This document shows, in pieces, positions 14,253-22,854 of a stretch of DNA of 26,154 nt. Both the position numbers and the translations under genes were made by a program. The stretch spans positions 1 to 26,154 of the forward strand of contig CAZKPP010000022.1 in the NCBI GenBank assembly GCA_964554665.1, given 5' to 3'. Below the pieces are notes generated by a model. That model searched no databases, was not told the origin of the DNA, and saw only the letters and a program-made list of their open reading frames with translations. This DNA is from UBA3263 sp964554665 (GTDB lineage: Bacteria; Bacteroidota; Bacteroidia; Bacteroidales; Muribaculaceae). Numbering within the stretch: position 1 is the first letter of the stretch; each line of letters starts with the position of its first letter.

Positions 14253-15188
14253 ATGCCACATTTCAACAAAACCACTTGGATGGCCACCCGCGACTATCTG
14301 TTTATAGTTCTGGGTTTGGCCATGTATTCTTTTGGGTTTTCAACGTTTATTCTTCCACATAAGATAGTTATCGGCGGCATGGCCGGCTTGGGCTCGGTTG
14401 TTTATTTCCTTACTCTGCAGCTCCACCAGGCGGGCTACTTTCCGTTTGTAATCCCGGTGGCCGTTACGATGTATGCCGTCAACGCGCTGTTGCTGCTTAT
14501 AGCACTCAGAATAGTTGACAAGCAATTCACCATCCGCACCCTGTTTGGCATGTCGGCCCTGTCGATTCTCATCGGCATTTTTCAACCTATAGGCCTGAGC
14601 CTCAACGTTATGCCCGACAAGTTGGTGAGTCTTATTCTCGGCTCGGTTTTGATGGGCTCGGGGCTTGGCGTTGTGTTTATCCACAACGGCTCGTCGGGCG
14701 GCACGGACATCATTGCCGCAATGGTTAGCAAGCGGAGCAACGTAACTATCGGACGTACAATGATTTTCTGCGACATATTTATCGTGTCGTCCGCCTACTT
14801 CGTGCTCCACTATTCATTAACCGAAATTGTTTACGGCCTGATGACTACCTTCTCGACCGGCTATATGTGTGACCTCGTAATCAACTCCAACCGCCAGGCC
14901 GTGCAGTTTACAATAATCTCCAAGAAATGGGAACAGATTGCAACTGCAATCAACCAAGACGCCAAACGCGGCTGCACGGTGGTTGACGCCACCGGCTGGT
15001 ACTCCAAGCAACCGGTGAAGATGCTGATTGTCATGTGCCGAAAAATTGAATCGGTAGGCATCTACCGCATAATCAAGACCATCGACCCCGAAGCTCTTGT
15101 AACCCAGGGCAACGTAAACGGCGTTTACGGCAAGGGCTTCGACATAATGAAAGTGAAAACCGAAAAGAAAAAAACCTCAATACAATGA
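14253..15188 (+). CDS. YitT family integral membrane protein
   Basis: A 311-aa protein with about five to six hydrophobic segments in the N-terminal two thirds (DUF161/YitT type; typical phrases SFGFSTFILPHKIVIGGMAG and HNGSSGGTDIIAAMVSKR) followed by a soluble C-terminal DUF2179 domain (QFTIISKKWEQIATAI, AKRGCTVVDATGWYS). Localised to the inner membrane; the transported substrate or role of the family is not established. ATG 14253 is chosen over an upstream frame start because it lies downstream of the promoter box. The stop overlaps the next start as ATGA, so it is co-translated with a DUF1846 protein. Confidence 0.9.
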   Translation: MPHFNKTTWMATRDYLFIVLGLAMYSFGFSTFILPHKIVIGGMAGLGSVVYFLTLQLHQAGYFPFVIPVAVTMYAVNALLLLIALRIVDKQFTIRTLFGMSALSILIGIFQPIGLSLNVMPDKLVSLILGSVLMGSGLGVVFIHNGSSGGTDIIAAMVSKRSNVTIGRTMIFCDIFIVSSAYFVLHYSLTEIVYGLMTTFSTGYMCDLVINSNRQAVQFTIISKKWEQIATAINQDAKRGCTVVDATGWYSKQPVKMLIVMCRKIESVGIYRIIKTIDPEALVTQGNVNGVYGKGFDIMKVKTEKKKTSIQ

Positions 15189-16669
15189 AAAAAGGGTTCA
15201 ATAACGAAAAGTACTGCAAAATTCAGTCAGAACACATTAAGGAGCGTATAGCTCAATTCGGCAACAAACTCTACCTGGAGTTAGGCGGCAAACTCTTCGA
15301 TGACTATCACGCATCGCGCGTGCTTCCGGGCTTCGAACCCGACAGCAAACTGCGCATGCTCAGTCAGCTCACCGACAAAGCCGAAATCGTTATTGTAATC
15401 TCTGCCGTTGACATTGAGAAAAACAAGGTGCGCCAGGACCTGGGCATTACCTACGACATGGATGTTCTGCGCCTGCGCGACGCTTTTGAGGGCCGCGGGT
15501 TCAAGGTTGGCTCCGTTTGCATTACCCACTACAACGGCCAGGCCTCGGCCGACGCATTCCGCGCCAAACTCGAACGCCTCGGAATCCGCACCTATTATCA
15601 CTACACCATCGAAGGCTATCCGACCAACGTAGACCTTATTGACTCCGACGAAGGCTTCGGCAAAAACGACTACATCGAAACCGAGCGCCCGCTGGTAATC
15701 GTAACCGCACCCGGCCCGGGCAGCGGCAAAATGGCCGTATGTCTGAGCCAGCTCTATAACGAGCACAAACGTGGCAAACAGGCCGGCTACGCAAAATTTG
15801 AAACCTTCCCGGTTTGGAGCCTGCCTCTGAAACACCCCGTAAACATAGCCTACGAGGCTGCCACCGCCGACCTCAACGACGTTAACATGATTGACCCGTT
15901 CCACCTGGAGGCCTATGGCAAAACGGCAATCAACTACAACCGCGACATAGAAATCTTTCCGGTGTTGAACGCTCTTTTTGAGGGCATATATGGCGAGAAC
16001 CCCTATAAATCGCCCACCGACATGGGCGTAAACATGGTTGGCTTCTGCATTGAAGACGACGAGGTGTGTCAGGAGGCATCGCGCCAGGAAATCATCCGCC
16101 GCCACTACGAGGCCCTCAACCGCATGGCCCTCGGCGAAGGCAACGAAGGCGAGGTCAACAAAATTTCGCTGCTCTTCAAGCAGGCAAAAATCGACACCTC
16201 ATATCGCCGCACCACTGTTGCCGCCCGCGAGCGTGCCGAACTCAGCGGCGCCGCTTCGTCAGCCATAGAACTTGCCGACGGAACCATCATCACCGCCGAA
16301 ACCTCCGCCCTTTTAGGATGCTCGGCAGCACTGATATTGAACGCTACCAAACACCTGGCGGGCATAGACCACTCGGTGAAGCTCATTCCGCAGGAAATGA
16401 TTGAGCCGATTCAACACACCAAAACCGACTTTCTCCGCTCCAAGAACCCGCGGCTGCACACCGACGAAGTGCTCGTGGCGCTCTCCGTTTTGTCAACCAC
16501 CGACAAAAACTGCAGCCGCGCACTCGAAAAATTGCCCGAGCTCCGCGGCTGCCAAATCCACTCCACCGTAATGCTCGGCGAAGTGGATCGCAAAATATTC
16601 AAAAAGTTGGGTATCGGCTTAACGTGCGATCCGGCACGCAAGCGTCCGTCGACCGGTCAGTTCCGGTGA
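15185..16669 (+). CDS. DUF1846 (UPF0371) protein
   Basis: A 494-aa soluble protein that matches the DUF1846 family throughout its length: KYCKIQSEHIKERI at the start, SAVDIEKNKVRQDLGITYD, a glycine-rich APGPGSGKMA (residues 175-184) resembling a nucleotide-binding loop, and C-terminal LSTTDKNCSRALEKLPEL. Structural members have a P-loop-like N-terminal part, but the biochemical function is not established. Length is normal. Translationally coupled to the YitT-like gene by a 4-base overlap. Convergent with the lipoprotein gene, overlapping it by 13 bases at the 3' ends. Confidence 0.93.
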   Translation: MKKGFNNEKYCKIQSEHIKERIAQFGNKLYLELGGKLFDDYHASRVLPGFEPDSKLRMLSQLTDKAEIVIVISAVDIEKNKVRQDLGITYDMDVLRLRDAFEGRGFKVGSVCITHYNGQASADAFRAKLERLGIRTYYHYTIEGYPTNVDLIDSDEGFGKNDYIETERPLVIVTAPGPGSGKMAVCLSQLYNEHKRGKQAGYAKFETFPVWSLPLKHPVNIAYEAATADLNDVNMIDPFHLEAYGKTAINYNRDIEIFPVLNALFEGIYGENPYKSPTDMGVNMVGFCIEDDEVCQEASRQEIIRRHYEALNRMALGEGNEGEVNKISLLFKQAKIDTSYRRTTVAARERAELSGAASSAIELADGTIITAETSALLGCSAALILNATKHLAGIDHSVKLIPQEMIEPIQHTKTDFLRSKNPRLHTDEVLVALSVLSTTDKNCSRALEKLPELRGCQIHSTVMLGEVDRKIFKKLGIGLTCDPARKRPSTGQFR

Positions 16670-17274
16670 AGAATCTGCTTGCCCTTTAAGAACTCGCAGG
16701 TCATTTGATTTTCAGGCTGCTGAAAGCGAATGTCGTCGATATCGTCGAGCTTGCTCAGCGTGGCCTTAAAGCCGTCGGTCATCTGCTTGACGAATGCGCG
16801 GCGAACAGGCTCTGAAACCGTGCGGGTTGTGGGCACGTCGGCCGAAGCCCAAATATTTGCCAGCTCGAACTCAACGTCGGGGTCCATGGTAATATCAACG
16901 GTCGACATATCAAACGACAAATCTATATCGTCATCGTCGGTTGCACGCCAGGTTCCGCGCACCGTAGCCAGTCCGGCAGCAGTTGCCGAAACGGCCGAAG
17001 TTCCGGCTGAATCAATCGGCGCGTTCACAGGCATCATGACCGACACCTGAGCCAACATTGTCAGCTCGCCACCGGTAGCAGAACCCTGACGCTCAAACCT
17101 GAAAGTCGGCGTCATAGTCATTTCATCGGCCAGCTTGCGGTCAACGCGCATCGGAGCGCCCGACCATTCGCCTTCGATTTTCTTGGCCAGCGAGGCCTTA
17201 CCGTCACAAGAGGTCAACGCGGCAGCAGCTCCCAGAGCAGCAATCACCGCAACTTTCATAATTATCCTATTCAT
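16657..17274 (-). CDS. Hypothetical lipoprotein
   Basis: A 205-aa secreted lipoprotein. From ATG 17274 the N-terminus is a short basic start, a hydrophobic core and the lipobox LTSC with Cys23, so it should be lipidated and anchored in the envelope. A longer frame to 17334 would bury this signal and is rejected. The mature part is rich in Asp/Thr/Ser with beta-strand-like alternation (TWRATDDDDIDLSFDMS), a lipocalin- or DUF-like beta barrel being plausible. No family is named with confidence. Convergent overlap with the DUF1846 gene; promoter not clear. Confidence 0.85.
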   Translation of the reverse strand: MNRIIMKVAVIAALGAAAALTSCDGKASLAKKIEGEWSGAPMRVDRKLADEMTMTPTFRFERQGSATGGELTMLAQVSVMMPVNAPIDSAGTSAVSATAAGLATVRGTWRATDDDDIDLSFDMSTVDITMDPDVEFELANIWASADVPTTRTVSEPVRRAFVKQMTDGFKATLSKLDDIDDIRFQQPENQMTCEFLKGKQILHRN

Positions 17275-17413
17275 ATCACCGTAATAACATTTTTTAACTC
17301 CCAAAAGTTCAACTGAGCCCTTTGCTATCTTCACGGGTAGCTTAAGTGCTTATTAAGTGTTTATTATTAACGTTCTTTTCCTTTCCGGTATAGGAATCCC
17401 CGAATTTATTGCG

Positions 17414-17421
17414 TATATTTG
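17414..17421 (+). promoter_or_regulatory. Promoter -7 box for the upxY polysaccharide operon
   Basis: TATATTTG matches TAnnTTTG. Transcription would start near 17426, giving a leader of about 140 bases before upxY. No invertible-promoter repeats were found flanking it. Confidence 0.55.
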
Positions 17422-17482
17422 CAGCGAATAATCAAAAGCGAAGTGCAACTCAAATTGCAGTTTTTGCAGTGTAACAGTTTAG

Positions 17483-17545
17483 GCCGAACTTTTTCGGCAC
17501 CATGCCGTAACTCCTTGTGTGTTAGCATCCAGCCCTTACAAGGAG
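17483..17545 (+). promoter_or_regulatory. Structured upxY leader with paired purine-rich site
   Basis: Two hairpins in the untranslated leader: 17483-17488 with 17493-17498 (six bases, 4-base loop), and 17511-17518 with 17538-17545 (eight bases, 19-base loop). The second one pairs the AAGGAG core (17540-17545). That core is 20 bases from the upxY ATG, too far for a normal ribosome site, so the pairing may instead serve antitermination or RNA stability. Confidence 0.4.
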
Positions 17546-17565
17546 GATAGAGAGATTTTGCCCAG

Positions 17566-18222
17566 ATGAAAGAGAATCTGAAATTTATGCCCCTGCATCA
17601 TGTCAATGAATTAAAGATTAAGTCCGCCCGGGAAGAACTATGCTGGGTGCTGATGCGCTCTCTTCAGCAAAAAGTCCACCCGGGTGAGTCGTATGGCACC
17701 AAATGCAAGCGCACAGAGTTGAAATTTGGCTATGAAATTGCAAAAAATCTTTTCTGCGAGTTCTTCATGCCGATGAAAGAATGTATCTCTACAGTCCGCG
17801 ACAAGCAGATTCTTCACCGCAAACCAGCCATCACCGGAATGTTTTTCGTAAGGGATAGTCTCACCAATATACGGACGCTGGCCAGTAAGCGTCTGGGCTT
17901 CGAACTCATGTTTCTAAAAGGGCGAAAATATCTCGAGCCGGTCATTATATCCGACGATGAGATGAATAGCTTCATCGCTGCAGTGAGCAGCAACGCCGAG
18001 GTGCGCTTCTTCTCTCCTGACGACAAGACACTCAACCAAACAGTCGGCAAACGAGTCCGAATCACCCAAAACGGCACAACAATTGACGGTTACGTGGTGA
18101 GCATACGCGGTTCAAAGCGTAGATGGCTACGCATCTGCATAAAGGATTGTCTTGCTGCCCACATAGAGATAAACCTTGACAAGTTAAAGAGCGGCGGACA
18201 GATAGTGGAGATGCTTAACTAA
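17566..18222 (+). CDS. UpxY family transcription antiterminator
   Basis: A 218-aa NusG-paralogue of the Bacteroidales UpxY type, which joins RNA polymerase at its own operon leader and prevents premature termination of long polysaccharide operons. An NGN-like domain covers roughly residues 22-150 (CWVLMRSLQQKV, then AKNLFCEFFMPMKE and ITGMFFVRDS), and a C-terminal KOW-like segment follows (GKRVRITQNGTTIDGYVVSIRG). It is the first gene of the downstream glycosyltransferase set, as expected. No UpxZ-like partner is visible. The NGN assignment is on pattern and context. Confidence 0.85.
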   Translation: MKENLKFMPLHHVNELKIKSAREELCWVLMRSLQQKVHPGESYGTKCKRTELKFGYEIAKNLFCEFFMPMKECISTVRDKQILHRKPAITGMFFVRDSLTNIRTLASKRLGFELMFLKGRKYLEPVIISDDEMNSFIAAVSSNAEVRFFSPDDKTLNQTVGKRVRITQNGTTIDGYVVSIRGSKRRWLRICIKDCLAAHIEINLDKLKSGGQIVEMLN

Positions 18223-18256
18223 CACCATCCGGTCATTATTTACGAAACAATATATT

Positions 18257-19096
18257 ATGACAGACAACCTGCATTGTATTCATTCAACTACAAGACCTGA
18301 ACAGCCGTTGGTATCCGTTGCCATGGGTACTTATAACGGTAGCAAATGGATTGAACGTGCAATTAACTCCATTCTAAATCAAACTTATCAGAATTTTGAG
18401 ATCTTGGTGTGTGACGACTGTTCAGTCGATAACACCGTAGAGATTGTTGAACGCCTTATGAAGACAGACAATCGCATACGACTAATAAAGAACCAGGTTA
18501 ATTCAGGTCTGAACATAGTGCTAAACAAATGCATTGAAACTGCAAGCGGAGAATTTATCGCTCGGATGGATGATGACGACGTTTCTCACCCGGACAGATT
18601 CAGCAGGCAGATAACTTTCTTGCTCGAACACCCGGAGTTCGCATTTGTAGGTTGCGGCATGAATTTCTTTGATGATAATGGGATTTGGGGGCATTCAAGT
18701 GGTAAGGCCGAACCTACAACAATGGACGTATTTACTTCTCATGCTTTTGCTCACCCAACAGTAATGATTCGTAAAGCAGCGCTTACCGATGTCGGTAATT
18801 ATTCCACTAATTCTTTGAACAGGCGCGGGCAGGATTATGATTTATGGAGCAAACTATATTATAAAGGATATCGAGGTGCAAATCTCACTGAAATATTATT
18901 TGATTACTACGAATCTCCGTCGTCGGTACGTCGCCGAAAACTGAAGTTTCGCATTGACCATATCAAAAAAGAGCTATTTTGGTGGCAACGCTTCAACCTG
19001 CCAATTAGCGCATTAAAATATCCACTTTTGGATACTTTAAAATGTGTGCTACCCAAAAGCATGTATGTTTATTTACGAAAACGGAAGTTCAAATAA
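18257..19096 (+). CDS. Glycosyltransferase family 2, capsule/EPS locus
   Basis: A 279-aa GT-A glycosyltransferase. VSVAMGTYNGS opens the Rossmann-like fold. VCDDCSVDNT follows, and the ARMDDDDVSHPDRF motif (Asp105-108) would bind the divalent metal and nucleotide sugar. The C-terminal ~60 residues contain a basic YLRKRKFK end. It probably adds one sugar to a lipid-linked repeat unit at the inner leaflet; donor and linkage cannot be read. It follows upxY by 34 bases. Confidence 0.93.
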   Translation: MTDNLHCIHSTTRPEQPLVSVAMGTYNGSKWIERAINSILNQTYQNFEILVCDDCSVDNTVEIVERLMKTDNRIRLIKNQVNSGLNIVLNKCIETASGEFIARMDDDDVSHPDRFSRQITFLLEHPEFAFVGCGMNFFDDNGIWGHSSGKAEPTTMDVFTSHAFAHPTVMIRKAALTDVGNYSTNSLNRRGQDYDLWSKLYYKGYRGANLTEILFDYYESPSSVRRRKLKFRIDHIKKELFWWQRFNLPISALKYPLLDTLKCVLPKSMYVYLRKRKFK

Positions 19097-19141
19097 CAGA
19101 GATAAGTAATCCCTTTGCAACTTGCCGGAATTAAGCACTTT

Positions 19142-20275
19142 ATGAAACCACCTAAAATCTTATTTCTCATTCCCACAACTATGGGAGGCGGAGCAGAACG
19201 CGTTTTAATCAATTTATTGCGTTCTCTGCCCCAGAGTATGTTCGACATCGAATTAATTTCAATTTTTAAGGGAGATTTACCCTCTGATTTGAATCATATC
19301 AAATATCGATGGATATTCAAAAGGGTATTTCGCGGAAATGTTCATTTGTTCAAATTATTTACGCCCCGGTTTTTATTTCGAAAGTTAGTTGGCAATCCTA
19401 ATGACTATGACATCATTGTGTCATTTCTCCACTCTCCTACGATGAGAATTGCAGCCGGAGCGAAAGGAGGCAGCGCGAAACTGGTGAATTGGATTCACAA
19501 TGAGTTCGAGACCGACGGACAACTATCGAGGTTGTTTAGGAATAAGAAAGAATTCGACGAAGCTATGCAAAGCTATGACCGCACTATATTTGTTGCCGAG
19601 TCGGCTCGCCAATCAACAATTACTCTGCTTCCATATCTTGCCGACAAGAGCCAAACCATCTATAACACTATTGAAACTGACGTTATTCGAAATAGGGCAA
19701 ATGAACCGGTTGGAGATACGAAATTATTCAAACCTGATGTGCTAAACATCATCTCCGTAGGGCGCTTTGCCAAGGTTAAAGCTTTCGATCGGCTGCTACG
19801 AATCACACGGAGAATAGCCGATGCCGGCATCAAAGTACACTTGCACTTACTGGGCAAAGGGACTTTGGAAGCTGATTATCGAAAAATAATATCATCACTC
19901 GGCATTGAGAGCATGGTGTCAATTCACGGCTTTGTCGAAAACCCATATAAGTACGTAGCTGCTGCTGACTTGTTTGTTTGTTCATCCTTACACGAAGGCT
20001 TCAGCACCGCGGTTACCGAATCACTCATAGTCGGCACCCCCGTGGTAACTACATTTTGCTCAGGAATGGAAGAGCTTCTTGGTAGTAACGGCGAATACGG
20101 CATAATTACACCTAACGACGAGGAGGCCCTAACTGCGGCCGTAATGGATTTAGTATGCGATAGAGAGAAGTTGAAGCTATATGCCAAACAAGCATATTTC
20201 CGAGGAACTCTCTTTGACAGAGACAAGACGGTGGCTGCGGTCATCGACTTATTTAATACACTCTTAAACAAATAA
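19142..20275 (+). CDS. Glycosyltransferase family 4 (GT-B fold)
   Basis: A 377-aa retaining glycosyltransferase. The start at ATG 19142 is used because KILFLIPTTMGGGAERV is the canonical N-terminus; an upstream TTG (19115) is unlikely. The C-terminal half has ISVGRFAKVKAFDRLL, LLGKGTLEADY, HGFVENPYKY and the E-x7-E motif EGFSTAVTE (Glu285, Glu293), the nucleotide-sugar site of GT4. Cytosolic, adding a sugar to the growing repeat unit. Third gene of the operon, 45 bases after GT2. Confidence 0.93.
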   Translation: MKPPKILFLIPTTMGGGAERVLINLLRSLPQSMFDIELISIFKGDLPSDLNHIKYRWIFKRVFRGNVHLFKLFTPRFLFRKLVGNPNDYDIIVSFLHSPTMRIAAGAKGGSAKLVNWIHNEFETDGQLSRLFRNKKEFDEAMQSYDRTIFVAESARQSTITLLPYLADKSQTIYNTIETDVIRNRANEPVGDTKLFKPDVLNIISVGRFAKVKAFDRLLRITRRIADAGIKVHLHLLGKGTLEADYRKIISSLGIESMVSIHGFVENPYKYVAAADLFVCSSLHEGFSTAVTESLIVGTPVVTTFCSGMEELLGSNGEYGIITPNDEEALTAAVMDLVCDREKLKLYAKQAYFRGTLFDRDKTVAAVIDLFNTLLNK

Positions 20276-20289
20276 ACTTAAACAAATAA

Positions 20290-20505
20290 AATTTCGGAAT
20301 CCATCATATTGCAGTCAATATTACCATTCCCGGCAACGCAATACCGGAGCATGGCGCACTGCTGGCAGCGATAACGGTTCGGCAATATTTCATCAACCAA
20401 GAGACAGGGGCCTTCTATCAACAAGAACGCTCCGGCAGAGTAATAAAAATAACTTATGAAAATTCTTGTTACAGGGGCCGCTGGTTTTATAGGCTCCGCT
20501 GTTAG
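20290..20505 (+). pseudogene. Possible remnant ORF between GT4 and the epimerase
   Basis: A + strand frame of about 70 codons without a start, entering directly after a stop. The peptide has protein-like character (VNITIPGNAIPEHG, ITVRQYFINQETGAFYQ) and runs 50 bases into the epimerase gene in another frame. It could be the tail of a replaced capsule gene, or coincidence. No family recognised. Confidence 0.2.
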
Positions 20506-21508
20506 CAAACGATTATTGGATAGAGGCGACAAAGTTGTCGGTCTCGATAACATTAATAATTATTATGACCCGGAACTAAAGTATGGCAGATTATCCATAC
20601 TTGGCATAGCAAAGCAGGATGTTGCTTGGTATAAATATGCCAAATCTTCGGTATATGGGCAGTTTGAGTTCATTCGTATGAACATGGAAGATACGCAGGC
20701 ATTGCAAATGCTTTTCGCAAACGGATGCTTTGATGCAGTGGTTAATCTCGGAGCTCAGGCCGGCGTTCGTTACTCCATCACTAACCCTCAAGCCTACATA
20801 GAAAGCAATATCGACGGTTTCATCAACATCCTCGAAGGATGTAGACACAACGATGTTAAACACTTAGTTTTCGCCTCATCTTCCAGTGTATACGGTCTGA
20901 ATGGCAAAGTGCCGTTCTCGGAACAAGATAGCATAGCGCACCCCGTGAGCCTCTATGCAGCAACCAAAAAAAGCAATGAATTGATGGCGCACGCATATTC
21001 CAAACTCTATAACCTCCCGACCACCGGCTTGCGCTTCTTTACAGTCTACGGCCCATGGGGACGTCCTGATATGTCACCATTCCTTTTCATTGATGCCATA
21101 CTCCACAACCGAGCAATTAAGGTATTCAATAACGGCGATATGCTACGAGATTTTACATATATTGATGACATCGTTGAGGGCATTGTTCGTATTCTGGACG
21201 TGATTCCGCAGGGCAATCCCGACTGGGACGAAACCAATCCTGACCCGGCAACATCTCCCGCACCATATCGCATCTATAACATCGGCAACCAGCAGCCCAC
21301 TCGCCTGATGGACTATATTGCTTGTATAGAAAAAGCAATTGGACGCGAAGCAAAAAAAAACTTCCTACCCATGCAGCCGGGCGATGTTTACCAAACTTAC
21401 GCTGACTCATCTGCCCTCGGCGAAGCCACCGGCTTCAAACCCAACACACCTCTCCAAACCGGCATAGACCGTACTGTTGCCTGGTTCAAAGAATTTTATA
21501 AGCTATAA
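20456..21508 (+). CDS. NAD-dependent epimerase, UDP-glucuronate 4-epimerase-like
   Basis: Short-chain dehydrogenase-fold sugar-nucleotide epimerase (350 aa). The N-terminal NAD motif is GAAGFIG (residues 7-13). DNINNYYDPELKYGRL is the signature of the UDP-glucuronate 4-epimerase / CapI group. SSSSVYG and YAATK (Tyr167, Lys171) form the catalytic triad. RFFTVYGPWGRPDMSPF and DFTYIDDIVEGIVR are also typical. It probably supplies UDP-galacturonate or a related sugar for the polysaccharide. The product specificity is inferred from similarity. It follows GT4 by 180 bases, the longest gap in the operon. Confidence 0.92.
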   Translation: MKILVTGAAGFIGSAVSKRLLDRGDKVVGLDNINNYYDPELKYGRLSILGIAKQDVAWYKYAKSSVYGQFEFIRMNMEDTQALQMLFANGCFDAVVNLGAQAGVRYSITNPQAYIESNIDGFINILEGCRHNDVKHLVFASSSSVYGLNGKVPFSEQDSIAHPVSLYAATKKSNELMAHAYSKLYNLPTTGLRFFTVYGPWGRPDMSPFLFIDAILHNRAIKVFNNGDMLRDFTYIDDIVEGIVRILDVIPQGNPDWDETNPDPATSPAPYRIYNIGNQQPTRLMDYIACIEKAIGREAKKNFLPMQPGDVYQTYADSSALGEATGFKPNTPLQTGIDRTVAWFKEFYKL

Positions 21509-21550
21509 AAACTCGTTTTAACTACATACAAATGTGCAATATCAGACTCC

Positions 21551-22762
21551 ATGACCAAAGAACAAACAACTCAAATTAAAGGGATAGCAATTCTCATGAT
21601 GCTGTGGCACCATTTATTTACCGACTCTACACTAGTAGCCCAATTGTATTGCTTGTTGCCACCGGTAGAAGGTATACCTTTTGCGACATGGATTGACTCA
21701 GCAATGTCGCCCGTAGCGATTCTCTTATTTTTAAGCGGCTATGGCATGTCTGTTGTTAATAATAGGCCTGGTGGAGATACTAACCGATTTGGCCGCATTT
21801 TCCACCTATTCTTCATTTTTTGGTGCACACTCCTGGTATTTGTACCAATTGGTCATTTAGTCAAACCCCTTGAATATCCCAAGAGTTTCATAACATTCTT
21901 GGGTAACATAACGGGAATAGATCCATCGTATAATACGGCGATGTGGTTCCTCGCGCCTTATGTGCTTTTAGCATTGTCTGCTAAACCAATAATTCAATCA
22001 ATAGAGGGCAAAAACATATGGATTGTTTTGGGTATTTGGTTCCCTATTGCAATCTGCGTTTCATGGTGGATTTCTCACCATGTTGATTTCCTTAATCATT
22101 ACCGAATCTTTTATATTGCATTGGAATACATAGCTTTGTCATTTTCCTTCCTCTTAGGCATATACTCTGAACGTACAGGCATATTGAGTAAAATAGCTGC
22201 ATGGAGTTCTACACATCGATTTGCGAAATATGTTGCTCCAATTATGCTCATAGCATTAATCGTCTTGAAGTGTATGATTCATACTTCTATCATTGGTTGC
22301 GCTTACGTTTTTGCATTTATTGTCATTACACTCTGCTTAAAATTACCAAATGTCATAAACCGTTGTCTTAAGCTACTGGGAACATACTCAATGACTATGT
22401 GGATGATCCACAGCTACTTTTATGCCTATTTGTTTCACGACTTCTTTTACAGTTTTAAAACACCACTGCTCATCTTCTTAGTATTAGTGGTATTTAGTTT
22501 ATTCACATCAGTTATTATCCAAACACTGGGTAACCGAGGATACAGAATCATTAGTTCGATAATTGCACTGTGGCAAGCAAAGTCAAACAGCATATCAGAC
22601 GCATACACAAACAATCCAACAAACAAAACCGGTGGTGGGGGGGGCAATAACCTATTATCCATCAATTACTTAACGACTATATATCAAAAATTCCATACCC
22701 TAACCCTCATACAGACACAACATCAACTTATAAACTGGAGATATATGAATATCGTATATTAG
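21551..22762 (+). CDS. Acyltransferase 3 family membrane O-acyltransferase
   Basis: An integral membrane acyltransferase (403 aa, about ten hydrophobic segments) of the AT3/OafA type that decorates extracytoplasmic polysaccharide with acetyl or similar groups. The first segment carries the KGIAILMMLWHH motif (Lys10, His20), matching the conserved basic-x9-10-His of the family. The last ~44 residues after the TGGGGG run (codons over the G tract at 22637-22644) are polar and irregular, possibly a frameshifted or variable tail. The DNA is A+T-richer than the flanking housekeeping genes, in line with horizontal spread of capsule genes. Last gene of the locus. Confidence 0.9.
   Translation: MTKEQTTQIKGIAILMMLWHHLFTDSTLVAQLYCLLPPVEGIPFATWIDSAMSPVAILLFLSGYGMSVVNNRPGGDTNRFGRIFHLFFIFWCTLLVFVPIGHLVKPLEYPKSFITFLGNITGIDPSYNTAMWFLAPYVLLALSAKPIIQSIEGKNIWIVLGIWFPIAICVSWWISHHVDFLNHYRIFYIALEYIALSFSFLLGIYSERTGILSKIAAWSSTHRFAKYVAPIMLIALIVLKCMIHTSIIGCAYVFAFIVITLCLKLPNVINRCLKLLGTYSMTMWMIHSYFYAYLFHDFFYSFKTPLLIFLVLVVFSLFTSVIIQTLGNRGYRIISSIIALWQAKSNSISDAYTNNPTNKTGGGGGNNLLSINYLTTIYQKFHTLTLIQTQHQLINWRYMNIVY
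22637..22644 (+). repeat. Eight-base G homopolymer inside the acyltransferase gene
   Basis: A run of eight G codes for the glycine run near the C-terminus. Gain or loss of one base would move to a stop within about 10 codons in either direction. Confidence 0.75.
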
Positions 22763-22779
22763 TTAATAATTATAAATTT

Positions 22780-22811
22780 TTTGGCTATTTGGGCGGGATT
22801 TCGTAACTTTG
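22780..22811 (+). promoter_or_regulatory. tig promoter
   Basis: TTTG (22780-22783), 20-base spacer and TAACTTTG (22804-22811), a full consensus. The transcript would start near 22816, about 40 bases before the ATG. Confidence 0.8.
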
Positions 22812-22854
22812 TACGCTCATAACTGCAAAATTATCAACTCAAGAAATAAACGAA

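Noticed and set aside
15281..16105. Long - strand ORF over the DUF1846 gene
   Set aside because: Shadow of the + strand gene in G+C-rich coding DNA.
17335..17565. Invertible promoter repeats before upxY, as in Bacteroides capsule loci
   Set aside because: Only short repeated words (such as TTAAGTG twice in the same direction) were found, no matching inverted pair flanking the -7 box.
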